DNA of 5,008 bases from a bacterium. Lineage in GTDB: Bacteria > Verrucomicrobiota > Verrucomicrobiia > Limisphaerales > J093. This document shows positions 1-5,008 of the stretch, piece by piece; the first letter of the stretch is position 1; each line of letters opens with the position of its first letter. The position numbers and the translations under genes were made by a program. Below the pieces are notes generated by a model that was not told the origin of the DNA, did no database searches, and saw nothing but the letters and a program-made list of their open reading frames with translations. The DNA lies in NCBI GenBank assembly GCA_021784265.1, contig JAJXTA010000304.1, positions 1 to 5,008 on the forward strand, written 5' to 3'.

Positions 1-447
1 CAGCTCGTGGAGGCGCGGCAGCTCGGCCTGACGCCCGTTTTCGCGGAACTGGTTCTGGGGACGGGCATGGCCAGGGTTCACGGTGGTCGGAGCCTCATCA
101 TAAACGCCGCTGAGGAGCTGCTCCCGGCTGAACTGGTTCGCCAGCGCCGGGATGCCGCCCATCTGGGCGCAGGCTCCAAAGGCGATGAGGTACTTGCTCT
201 TGCGCCGCAGCAACCAGGCCATGGCCTCCTGTTCGGTCGTCCGGATGGCCCCGTTGAGCAACGTGGCCTCGAGCCCTTGGTCGGGCAGGGCTTCGACGGC
301 GCTCCGCTTGAAGTCCATCGCGCACGGCCAGAAGGCGATCTCGACCCGGGCGACCAAGTCCAACAGGTCTTCCGCCAGGTCCACCACGGTTTCCTCGCAA
401 CCGCCGCAGGCCGCGCACCAGTAGAAGCCGAGCTTCGGTTTGGTCAT
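1..447 (-). CDS. mvhG: MvhG-like [NiFe]-hydrogenase small subunit (partial, C-terminus beyond window edge)
   Basis: This is the delta/small-subunit homologue of F420-non-reducing (methyl-viologen-reducing) hydrogenase, which carries electrons through iron-sulfur clusters from a NiFe large subunit to MvhD. The ATG at 447 opens a frame of 149 codons that runs off position 1 without a stop; full-length relatives are roughly 300 residues. Visible signs are an N-terminal LGFYWCAACGGCE (C11, C14, C17), matching the YW-x-x-x-CGGCE start of this family, then FWPCAMDFK (residues 39-47), NGAIRTTEQE (65-74) and FGACAQMGGIPALAN (90-104). In the last of these, GxCxxxGG (C93) is the proximal-cluster signature. 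There is no Tat signal, which fits a cytoplasmic group 3-type enzyme. The start overlaps the mvhD stop as ATGA and has no clear Shine-Dalgarno, so translation is probably coupled. The later cluster ligands and the large-subunit gene would lie outside the window. Without them I cannot say whether a functional hydrogenase is made. Confidence 0.85.
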   Translation of the reverse strand, partial: MTKPKLGFYWCAACGGCEETVVDLAEDLLDLVARVEIAFWPCAMDFKRSAVEALPDQGLEATLLNGAIRTTEQEAMAWLLRRKSKYLIAFGACAQMGGIPALANQFSREQLLSGVYDEAPTTVNPGHARPQNQFRENGRQAELPRLHEL

Positions 448-983
448 AGGGGGCTAGGGATGGGCGCGGTTGGCCCTGGTGGCGGGCCGTCGGGCGCCGG
501 CTCGGGGTTTTCCGCCCGCCGCGCCAGTTCCCGGTCCCACGCCTGTTGTTGGCCCGGCAGGTTCAACGGGCCCAGGGGCTTGAGGGTCTCGACCATATCG
601 TTGATGGCCCACCGCACCTTGTCCCCTTCGGCGGCGGAAATCCATTCCAGGCGCACGCGTTCGCGTTCGAGCCCCAGGTCCGTGAGGAGCCGCTGGAGGA
701 GCTGAAAGCGGCGGAGCAGCTTGTGGTTGCCCTCGACGTAGTGACAGTCCCCGGGGTGGCAGCCGCCGATCAACACGCCGTCCGCCCCTTGGGCCAAGGC
801 CTCGAGCACGAACTGCGGATCCACGCGGCCGGAGCACATCACCCGGATCACCCGGGCGTTGGGGGCGTATTTCAGCCGCGACACGCCGGCCAAATCCGCC
901 GCCGTGTAGGTGCACCACGTGCAGAAGAACGCCACGATCCGCGGGGTCCAGGGGGCGGGGGCGGGTGGCGCGTGCGAGTCCAT
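444..983 (-). CDS. mvhD: MvhD-like [2Fe-2S] electron-transfer subunit linking hydrogenase to HdrA
   Basis: This 179-residue protein is the MvhD/hydrogenase delta-subunit type, which shuttles electrons from MvhG (or another donor module) to HdrA in the cytoplasm. The core is recognisable from about residue 14 to 140: IVAFFCTWCTYTAADLAG with C21 and C24, VIRVMCSGRVDP with C50, and GADGVLIGGCHPGDCHY with C75 and C80. These five cysteines are the family's conserved set, supplying the [2Fe-2S] ligands. WISAAEGDKV and the following helix (about 114-136) are also typical. The family is usually about 140 residues. The extra length is a proline-rich, probably disordered C-terminal tail (about 158-179) and a short Pro/Ala-rich N-terminus. 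It starts 17 bp after the hdrA stop; I see no Shine-Dalgarno in that gap, so coupled translation is inferred. Its stop overlaps the mvhG start (ATGA). The identification is firm; the physiological donor is inferred from the neighbours. Confidence 0.93.
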   Translation of the reverse strand: MDSHAPPAPAPWTPRIVAFFCTWCTYTAADLAGVSRLKYAPNARVIRVMCSGRVDPQFVLEALAQGADGVLIGGCHPGDCHYVEGNHKLLRRFQLLQRLLTDLGLERERVRLEWISAAEGDKVRWAINDMVETLKPLGPLNLPGQQQAWDRELARRAENPEPAPDGPPPGPTAPIPSPL

Positions 984-1000
984 GCGGCGCGGGCTGGGGT

Positions 1001-3004
1001 TCAGGTGGCGGCGGCGGGCGCCAGGAGGCCCTCGATTTCGCTGAACAGCTCCTGGTCGGTAAACAGGTTCTGCCCGATCGAGCCCGAGGGGCAGGAAGCC
1101 ACGCAGGTGCCACAGCCTTTACAGAGCGCCTCGTTGATCACGGCCCGTTCGGTCTCCGGGGCAATCGTGATCGCGCGATACGGGCAGAGCGGGAGGCACG
1201 ACTTGCACCCGGAGCAATCCTCGAGCACGAAGGCGGTGTTCGGCTCCTGTTCGAGGTAGCCACGGTCCAGCAGCACCAGCGCCTCCGCCGCCGCCGCGCC
1301 CGCCTGGGCGACGGTGTCGGGAATGTCCTTGGGCCCCTGGCAACAGCCAGCGAGGAATACCCCCTCCGTGAAGGTGTTCACCGGGGCCAGCTTCGGATGG
1401 CGTTCAAGGAAGAACCCTTCCCCGCCACAGCTCATGTTGAAGAGACGCCGCACGGCCTGGGCGTCGGCCTGGGGCTCCAGCCCCACGGCCAGCACCACCA
1501 TGTCCACCGGGATGCGCCGCACGTAGCCGGCCAGGGTGTCTTCGACCCGGATCACCAGGTGCCCTTCCTCCTCCGGCATGAAGGCCCAATCGGTGACCTC
1601 GCCCACCCGCCCGCGGATGAACTGGACCCCTTCCTCGAGCAGTTGGCCGTAGAACTCGTCGTAGCCCTTGCCGGGGGTGCGGAGATCGATATAGAAGTTG
1701 AACACCTCCGCCCCAGTGCGTTCCTTGATGAGGTGGGCCAGCTTGAGCGCGTACATGCAGCACACGCGCGAGCACCAGCGATTGGTCTTTTCGTCACGGG
1801 AGCCCACACAGTGGATGATGCCGACCCGTTCCGGCTGGCGGCCATCGCGCAAGACAATCGCCCCCCCGGTCGGGCCGGAGGCATTCACCAACCGCTCCAC
1901 CTCCAGCGCGGTATAGACATTGGGATACACCCCGTAGCCGTACGCGGGGGCCCGGCTGGCATCGAAGGTCTTGAACCCCGTGGCGACGATGATGGCGCCG
2001 ACGGTGACGCGCTCGAGGGTCTCGCGCTGGGTGAAGTCAATCGCCCGCCGGTCCACGCAGGCCTCCAGACAGGTCTGCTTGCACTTGCCGGTCTTGACCT
2101 GGATGCAGGTCTCCGGGTCGATCACCACCACCTGCGGCGTGGCCTGGGGGAAGGGGAGGTACACCGGTTTGCGCTTGCTCAGCCCGGCATTGAAGGTGTC
2201 GGGGAATTTCGGCTCTTTGTAAATGCAGGCCTTGATGCAGTCCTGGCACCCAACACAGCGGCTCGCGTCCACGTAGCGCGGCTTGTGGCGGACCGTCACC
2301 TCGTAGTTGCCCACATAACCCTCCACCTTGGCCACCTCGGCGTAGGTCCAGAGGGTGATGTGCGGATGGCTTCCCACGCGCGACATCTTGGGGGTGAGGA
2401 TGCAAGCGGCGCAGTCCAGGGTTGGAAAGGTCTTGTCGAACCGGGCCATGTGCCCGCCCAAGGAAGGTTCCCGCTCGACCAGGAACACCTGTTTGCCCGC
2501 GTCCGCCAGAGTCAACGCCGCGTGGATGCCGGCGATGCCACCCCCGACCACCAGCACGGCCGGATGGATGGGCGCCCGCTTGGTCTGGAGCGCCTGGTGG
2601 TGCGCCACCCGCCGCACGGCGGCGTGGACGAGGGCCTGCGCCTTCGCGGTCGCTTCCCGGCGGTCGGTATGCACCCAGGCGGCGTGCTCCCGGATGTTGA
2701 CCATGTGGAAGAAGAAGGGGTTCAGGCCGCCCTTGCGGGTCGCCTCGCGAAAGGTGTGCTCGTGCAGCAAGGGCGAACACGACGCCACGATGATCCGGTT
2801 GAGCCGGTGTTCCTGGATATCCTGGCGCAACAACTCCTGGCCCGGGTCCGAGCACATGTACTTGTAGTCGCGGGCCAGGGCCACCCCCGGCAAGGTCGCG
2901 GCGTAGCGGGCCACGGCGGCGCAATCGACGGTGTTGGCAATGTTGTGGCCGCAGTGGCACACGTAAAAGCCCACCCGAATCTCCGGCTCGCCATTCCGTT
3001 TCAT
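1001..3004 (-). CDS. hdrA: HdrA-like flavin and iron-sulfur subunit (CoB-CoM heterodisulfide reductase subunit A type)
   Basis: HdrA is the FAD-containing core of the soluble Hdr complex and the proposed site of flavin-based electron bifurcation. The 667-residue product matches the usual ~650 residues. The N-terminal domain (1-140) has VGFYVCHCGHNIANTVD (C16, C18), YKYMCSDPGQ (C51) and IIVASCSP (C76). The thioredoxin-reductase-like FAD domain begins at VLVVGGGIAGI (G154, G156, G159) and contains LDCAACILTPKM (C198, C201). An inserted ferredoxin domain carries CVGCQDCIKAC (C250, 253, 256, 260) and C300, C308, C312, C316. IHCVGSRDEK and CSRVCCMYALKLAHLIKE (C399, C411, C415, C416) follow, then FLAGCCQGPKDIPDTVAQ (551-567), the second FAD signature. 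The C-terminal two-cluster ferredoxin has CSGCKSCLPLCP (597-608) and CKGCGTCVASCP (628-639). I chose the ATG at 3004 because the in-frame region upstream overlaps hdrB and is Arg/Pro-rich without homology; no good Shine-Dalgarno precedes it. No in-frame UGA is needed, so selenocysteine is not used. Confidence 0.95.
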   Translation of the reverse strand: MKRNGEPEIRVGFYVCHCGHNIANTVDCAAVARYAATLPGVALARDYKYMCSDPGQELLRQDIQEHRLNRIIVASCSPLLHEHTFREATRKGGLNPFFFHMVNIREHAAWVHTDRREATAKAQALVHAAVRRVAHHQALQTKRAPIHPAVLVVGGGIAGIHAALTLADAGKQVFLVEREPSLGGHMARFDKTFPTLDCAACILTPKMSRVGSHPHITLWTYAEVAKVEGYVGNYEVTVRHKPRYVDASRCVGCQDCIKACIYKEPKFPDTFNAGLSKRKPVYLPFPQATPQVVVIDPETCIQVKTGKCKQTCLEACVDRRAIDFTQRETLERVTVGAIIVATGFKTFDASRAPAYGYGVYPNVYTALEVERLVNASGPTGGAIVLRDGRQPERVGIIHCVGSRDEKTNRWCSRVCCMYALKLAHLIKERTGAEVFNFYIDLRTPGKGYDEFYGQLLEEGVQFIRGRVGEVTDWAFMPEEEGHLVIRVEDTLAGYVRRIPVDMVVLAVGLEPQADAQAVRRLFNMSCGGEGFFLERHPKLAPVNTFTEGVFLAGCCQGPKDIPDTVAQAGAAAAEALVLLDRGYLEQEPNTAFVLEDCSGCKSCLPLCPYRAITIAPETERAVINEALCKGCGTCVASCPSGSIGQNLFTDQELFSEIEGLLAPAAAT

Positions 3005-3023
3005 GGCACGACCAGGGGCGGTT

Positions 3024-3971
3024 TCATGAGGCCAAAGGGCCGCCCGCGCGGCAGGCCGGGGTGGCCGGCGGCGGGCGGTCGGGCGGAACGACCTCTCGCT
3101 CCGGCCGGCGCGCCCCCGCCTCGAAGGCGAACGGCACCAAGCCGCGGTGCAACCCCAGTTGGCGGGCCGGCAACCCAAAGGCCAGGCCCATCAACTGCGT
3201 GAAATAAACGGTCGGCACCCGCACCGGGCCCCACTTGGCCGCGATCTTGTGGTGGTAAGCGTCGAGGTTGAACTGACACAGCGGGCAGACCGTGGCAATC
3301 ACCTCCGCGCCCCGTTTGACGGCTTCCTTCAACAGGATGTAGGCGCAATGCAAGCCCGGCTCCGGCAGGGTGCCGGTGAGGCTGCCCCCGCAACAGCGCG
3401 TCTTGAGCGGATACGGCACCACCGTGGCCCCGAGCACCCCCAGGAGCCGGTCCATCGAGGTCGGCCGGTCCTGGTCGTCGAAGGTGGCGTAGGGCCGCAC
3501 CAACTGGCACCCGTAGTAGGGGACGACCTTCAGGCCCGTCAGGGGATCCCGGACCCGCTCCTTGATGGCCGGTAACCCGACCACGTTGACCAACAGGTCC
3601 AGCGGATGGCGCACCGGCACGTTGCCCTGATAGGAGAGGCCCACCAGTCCCAACGCGCGCTGCACCACCTGCGCCACCGCCCGCGACTCGCCCAGGTACT
3701 GCTTGGTCTTGTTGAGCACCAAGTAACAGGCGCTGCACGGGGTCACCAGCTCGCGGTGCCCCAACTGCTCGGCCAAGGCCAGGTTCCGCGACGCCATCAC
3801 GCAGGCCTTCACCTCGTCCACCGCCATGTAGGCGGTGGCGCCGCAGCAGTTCCAGTCCGCCAGCTCCTCCAGCTTGATCCCCAGCGCCGCCAGCACCGGC
3901 AACAACGACTCCTCGTACGCCCGCCCCGTCCCTTTGAGCGAACAGCCCGGGTAGTAGGCAAAGGTGGTCAT
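3024..3971 (-). CDS. hdrB: HdrB-like catalytic subunit with two CCG domains (heterodisulfide reductase subunit B type)
   Basis: HdrB is the reducing end of the Hdr complex. In methanogens its two non-cubane [4Fe-4S] clusters cleave the CoM-S-S-CoB disulfide. The 315-residue protein keeps both CCG (DUF224) motifs intact. The first has YYPGCSLKGTGRAYEES (C10), WNCCGATAY (C42, C43) and TPCSACY (C79, C82). The second has PYYGCQLVRP (C155), TRCCGGSLTG (C193, C194) and TVCPLCQFNLD (C229, C232). The ATG at 3971 gives the canonical N-terminus and has a strong GGAGG 8 nt upstream, whereas the longer in-frame extension to 4163 overlaps hdrC and looks non-coding. The start overlaps the hdrC stop as ATGA. 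After about residue 285 a Pro/Arg-rich tail of about 30 residues extends beyond the usual family end. Outside methanogens the substrate of such HdrB proteins is generally unknown; other disulfides or thiol cofactors are possible. The family call is firm, the substrate is not. Confidence 0.94.
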   Translation of the reverse strand: MTTFAYYPGCSLKGTGRAYEESLLPVLAALGIKLEELADWNCCGATAYMAVDEVKACVMASRNLALAEQLGHRELVTPCSACYLVLNKTKQYLGESRAVAQVVQRALGLVGLSYQGNVPVRHPLDLLVNVVGLPAIKERVRDPLTGLKVVPYYGCQLVRPYATFDDQDRPTSMDRLLGVLGATVVPYPLKTRCCGGSLTGTLPEPGLHCAYILLKEAVKRGAEVIATVCPLCQFNLDAYHHKIAAKWGPVRVPTVYFTQLMGLAFGLPARQLGLHRGLVPFAFEAGARRPEREVVPPDRPPPATPACRAGGPLAS

Positions 3972-4594
3972 CTCGCACCCCTCCGGTGGTTGGCGGCGGG
4001 CGGCGGCAGCGCGCCGATCACCACGTCGTCCACGCTCGCCATCATGCGCGTCAGGTCGGCCCGCTGGCGGATCGACTCGTGCCGCAAACTGAAACGCCCG
4101 GTGCGCCACAGCCCCAACCCCAGCCGCCACATCCCGAAGGCCTCCAGCCAGTTGGTCCGCCACAGCAGCCGGAGCACCAGCAGGCTCTCCGTGATCCGCC
4201 CCCAGTGCTGCGCCATCCGCGTGAACTCCCGCGCCAGCACCGGGATCGGAAACCGCCGCGGATAGACCCCTTCCTGGATCGCCCGCTGCTTGAGTTCATA
4301 CATGATGTCCGTGATGCGGATGTGGCGGGGACACTCCGCCGCGCAGGCGTAACAGGAGGCGCACAGCCAGATCGTCACGCTGCTCAGCACCTCCCGCTTG
4401 AAATCCGAGCGCGTCAGCGCCATCACCTGCCGCGGGGAATGGTCCATGTAGATGCTCAACGGGCACACCCCCGAGCAGGTGCCGCACTGGATGCACTGTT
4501 CCAATTGCTCGCAGCCCGGCACGCTCATCACCTCGCGTCCGAAGCCCTTGACGCGATCCGTCTCGTACTTGATGGTGCGCTTGATCTCGATCAT
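3968..4594 (-). CDS. hdrC: HdrC-like di-[4Fe-4S] ferredoxin subunit (heterodisulfide reductase subunit C type)
   Basis: HdrC relays electrons from HdrA to the CCG clusters of HdrB. The 208-residue product has two classic [4Fe-4S] motifs: CIQCGTCSGVCP (C34, C37, C40, C44) and CASCYACAAECP (C78, C81, C84, C88). They are separated by the typical MDHSPRQVMAL helix (50-60) and a connector. The segment after the second motif, HIRITDIMYELKQRAIQEG (91-109), is also typical of the family. The C-terminal half (about 120-208) holds amphipathic helices with several Trp and Arg residues. I see no convincing membrane span, so this is the soluble form rather than the membrane HdrE/DsrM-linked form. Two ATG codons compete: 4594 gives about 33 residues before the first cluster cysteine, as usual, while Met23 would remove conserved N-terminal helix. 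Only a weak GACGAG precedes the chosen start. It is the first gene of the operon, so the promoter should lie between 4595 and about 4780. Confidence 0.94.
   Translation of the reverse strand: MIEIKRTIKYETDRVKGFGREVMSVPGCEQLEQCIQCGTCSGVCPLSIYMDHSPRQVMALTRSDFKREVLSSVTIWLCASCYACAAECPRHIRITDIMYELKQRAIQEGVYPRRFPIPVLAREFTRMAQHWGRITESLLVLRLLWRTNWLEAFGMWRLGLGLWRTGRFSLRHESIRQRADLTRMMASVDDVVIGALPPPAANHRRGAR
3980..3984 (-). promoter_or_regulatory. Ribosome binding site of hdrB
   Basis: A consensus GGAGG lies inside the end of hdrC, with an 8-nt spacer to the hdrB ATG at 3971. It is the only strong Shine-Dalgarno in the operon and decides the hdrB start against the longer upstream frame. Confidence 0.7.
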
Positions 4595-4602
4595 CGCTCG
4601 TC

Positions 4603-4623
4603 GGCGGGGCTGGCCGCCCCGCC
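4603..4623. repeat. GC-rich perfect hairpin just upstream of hdrC
   Basis: Arms GGCGGGGC (4603-4610) and GCCCCGCC (4616-4623) are perfect complements around a 5-nt loop. In the hdrC transcript this forms an 8-bp, all-G/C stem ending 8 nt before the start codon. There is no U-tract on either side, so it is not an intrinsic terminator. It may be a copy of a dispersed intergenic palindrome (the flank reads GTAGGGC on the minus strand), or it may act on ribosome access to hdrC. Both readings are inference. Confidence 0.6.
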
Positions 4624-4701
4624 CTACACCCGACCCGCCACCGGATCACACCCGACTGATAAGCGAAGCGTGCCGCTGGGGCTAACCGGATTTTGGTAAC
4701 C

Positions 4702-4729
4702 AGTTTACCTATTTTGGCACCATTGTTAG
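4702..4729 (-). promoter_or_regulatory. Candidate sigma70-like promoter of the hdr-mvh operon
   Basis: On the minus strand, CTAACA (4729-4724) and TAAACT (4707-4702) are separated by 16 nt. Each matches the TTGACA/TATAAT consensus at 4 of 6 positions. The pair sits in the only clearly AT-richer patch upstream of hdrC and would give a leader of roughly 100 nt. The match is weak and the promoter consensus of this organism is unknown, so this marks a likely location rather than a proven promoter. Confidence 0.2.
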
Positions 4730-4780
4730 ATTAGTGACACTGTTTGAGTGGCAACCGGATGGCGCTCGCGCGTGCTGCGC

Positions 4781-5008
4781 GCCGCTAAGAGGCAGAAGAG
4801 CCGTAAGAGGGAGAGGATTGGGGCAGCCGCAAAAAGGCACAAGAGCCACAAAAAGGGGGGGAGTGGGGAAGCCGCAAAAAGGCACAAGAGGCACAAAGAG
4901 GGGGAGGAATGCGGGAGTTCGAAGGAGCGGAGGGGAGAGGAAGCCGCGAAGAGGCGCACAAGCCGCAAGAGGGGGAAGATTTGGGAGGCCACAAAAAGGC
5001 ACAAGAGC
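4781..5008. repeat. 45-bp-period degenerate tandem repeat (VNTR-like), continues past window edge
   Basis: Copies begin with GCCGC or GCCAC at 4781, 4826, 4871, 4943 and 4988, giving spacings of 45, 45, 72 and 45 bp. Each unit opens with two or three submotifs of the type GCMRCAARAGG and closes with a G/A-rich stretch. Copies 2 and 3 differ at only 2 of their first 32 bases; copies 1 and 4 are more diverged. The third copy carries 27 extra bases after about 4909, including TTCGAA. The plus strand is strongly purine-rich, which leaves all three minus-strand frames free of stops and creates Pro/Leu/Phe-rich pseudo-proteins. I do not call these genes. The array is cut by the window end, so the copy number is unknown. 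Confidence 0.85.

Larger units (their letters stand above)
4595..4780. other. Intergenic leader/promoter region of the operon, no gene seen
   Basis: No open frame here resembles a protein. The part nearest hdrC is GC-rich and holds the hairpin. The part from about 4684 to 4745 is noticeably richer in A and T. It holds two ATTTTGG boxes 21 bp apart (4690 and 4711), a short inverted repeat GGTAA/TTACC (4695-4699 and 4705-4709), and AACCGGAT twice (4684-4691 and 4753-4760). These are possible regulator sites, but nothing identifies the regulator. Confidence 0.5.

Noticed and set aside
7..1259. Plus-strand open frames opposite mvhG and mvhD
   Set aside because: They are GC-driven shadows; the minus-strand frames carry the conserved cysteine motifs and family sequence.
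3005..3178. Longer N-terminal extension of hdrA
   Set aside because: It overlaps the end of hdrB, is Arg/Pro-rich and lies before the canonical HdrA N-terminus.
965..3202. A plus-strand open frame of about 745 codons opposite hdrA
   Set aside because: It is antisense to a gene with unmistakable HdrA motifs, its translation has His/Gly/Arg/Ala-rich composition with no recognisable domain, and such frames are common opposite high-GC genes.
3972..4163. Longer N-terminal extension of hdrB
   Set aside because: It overlaps hdrC, has no HdrB similarity, and the internal ATG at 3971 has a strong ribosome site and canonical N-terminus.
4603..4623. Intrinsic transcription terminator
   Set aside because: The hairpin has no T-tract on either strand and sits directly before a start codon.
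4709..5004. Three overlapping minus-strand open frames with a 15-residue Pro/Leu/Phe repeat upstream of hdrC
   Set aside because: All three frames are open because the repeat strand is purine-rich. The 15-residue period merely reflects the 45-bp DNA repeat, and no frame has a ribosome site or a recognisable domain.
4781..5008. CRISPR array
   Set aside because: There are no identical direct repeats separated by unique spacers; the units are diverged and abut one another, as in a tandem repeat.

Overview
The window is a high-GC, apparently bacterial fragment. It carries one minus-strand operon for a cytoplasmic heterodisulfide-reductase-type, methyl-viologen-hydrogenase-type electron-transfer complex. 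In transcription order (right to left) the genes are hdrC (4594-3968), hdrB (3971-3024), hdrA (3004-1001), mvhD (983-444) and mvhG (447 to beyond position 1, cut by the window edge). All five share one strand. hdrC/hdrB and mvhD/mvhG overlap by 4 bp (ATGA), and the other gaps are 19 and 17 bp, so this looks like a single transcription and translation unit. The many long plus-strand open frames, including one of more than 700 codons, are GC-driven shadows of these genes.

How the genes work together (family knowledge): MvhG is a [NiFe]-hydrogenase small-subunit homologue that would pass electrons to the [2Fe-2S] protein MvhD. MvhD docks on HdrA, a flavin and iron-sulfur protein that can bifurcate an electron pair. 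One branch goes through HdrC's two [4Fe-4S] clusters to HdrB, which reduces a disulfide-like acceptor at its CCG clusters; the other goes to a low-potential carrier such as ferredoxin. Every cluster-binding motif expected in HdrA, HdrB and HdrC is present. The catalytic hydrogenase large subunit (MvhA) is not in the window; if present, it would lie past position 1. No gene here reveals the final electron acceptor.

The 4595-5008 stretch has no gene I can support. Next to hdrC is a leader with a strong GC-rich hairpin ending 8 nt before the start codon. Behind it is an AT-richer patch (about 4684-4745) that is the best place for the operon promoter. From 4781 to the window end is a degenerate tandem repeat with a 45-bp period, purine-rich on the plus strand, whose copies start at 4781, 4826, 4871, 4943 and 4988.

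Organism: the high GC, the purine-rich GCCGCAAAAAGGCACAAGAG-type repeat and the GC palindrome resemble intergenic repeats I associate with Verrucomicrobiota/Planctomycetota-type genomes. That assignment is a recollection-based inference of low to moderate confidence. The Hdr proteins alone would also fit several anaerobic bacterial phyla.
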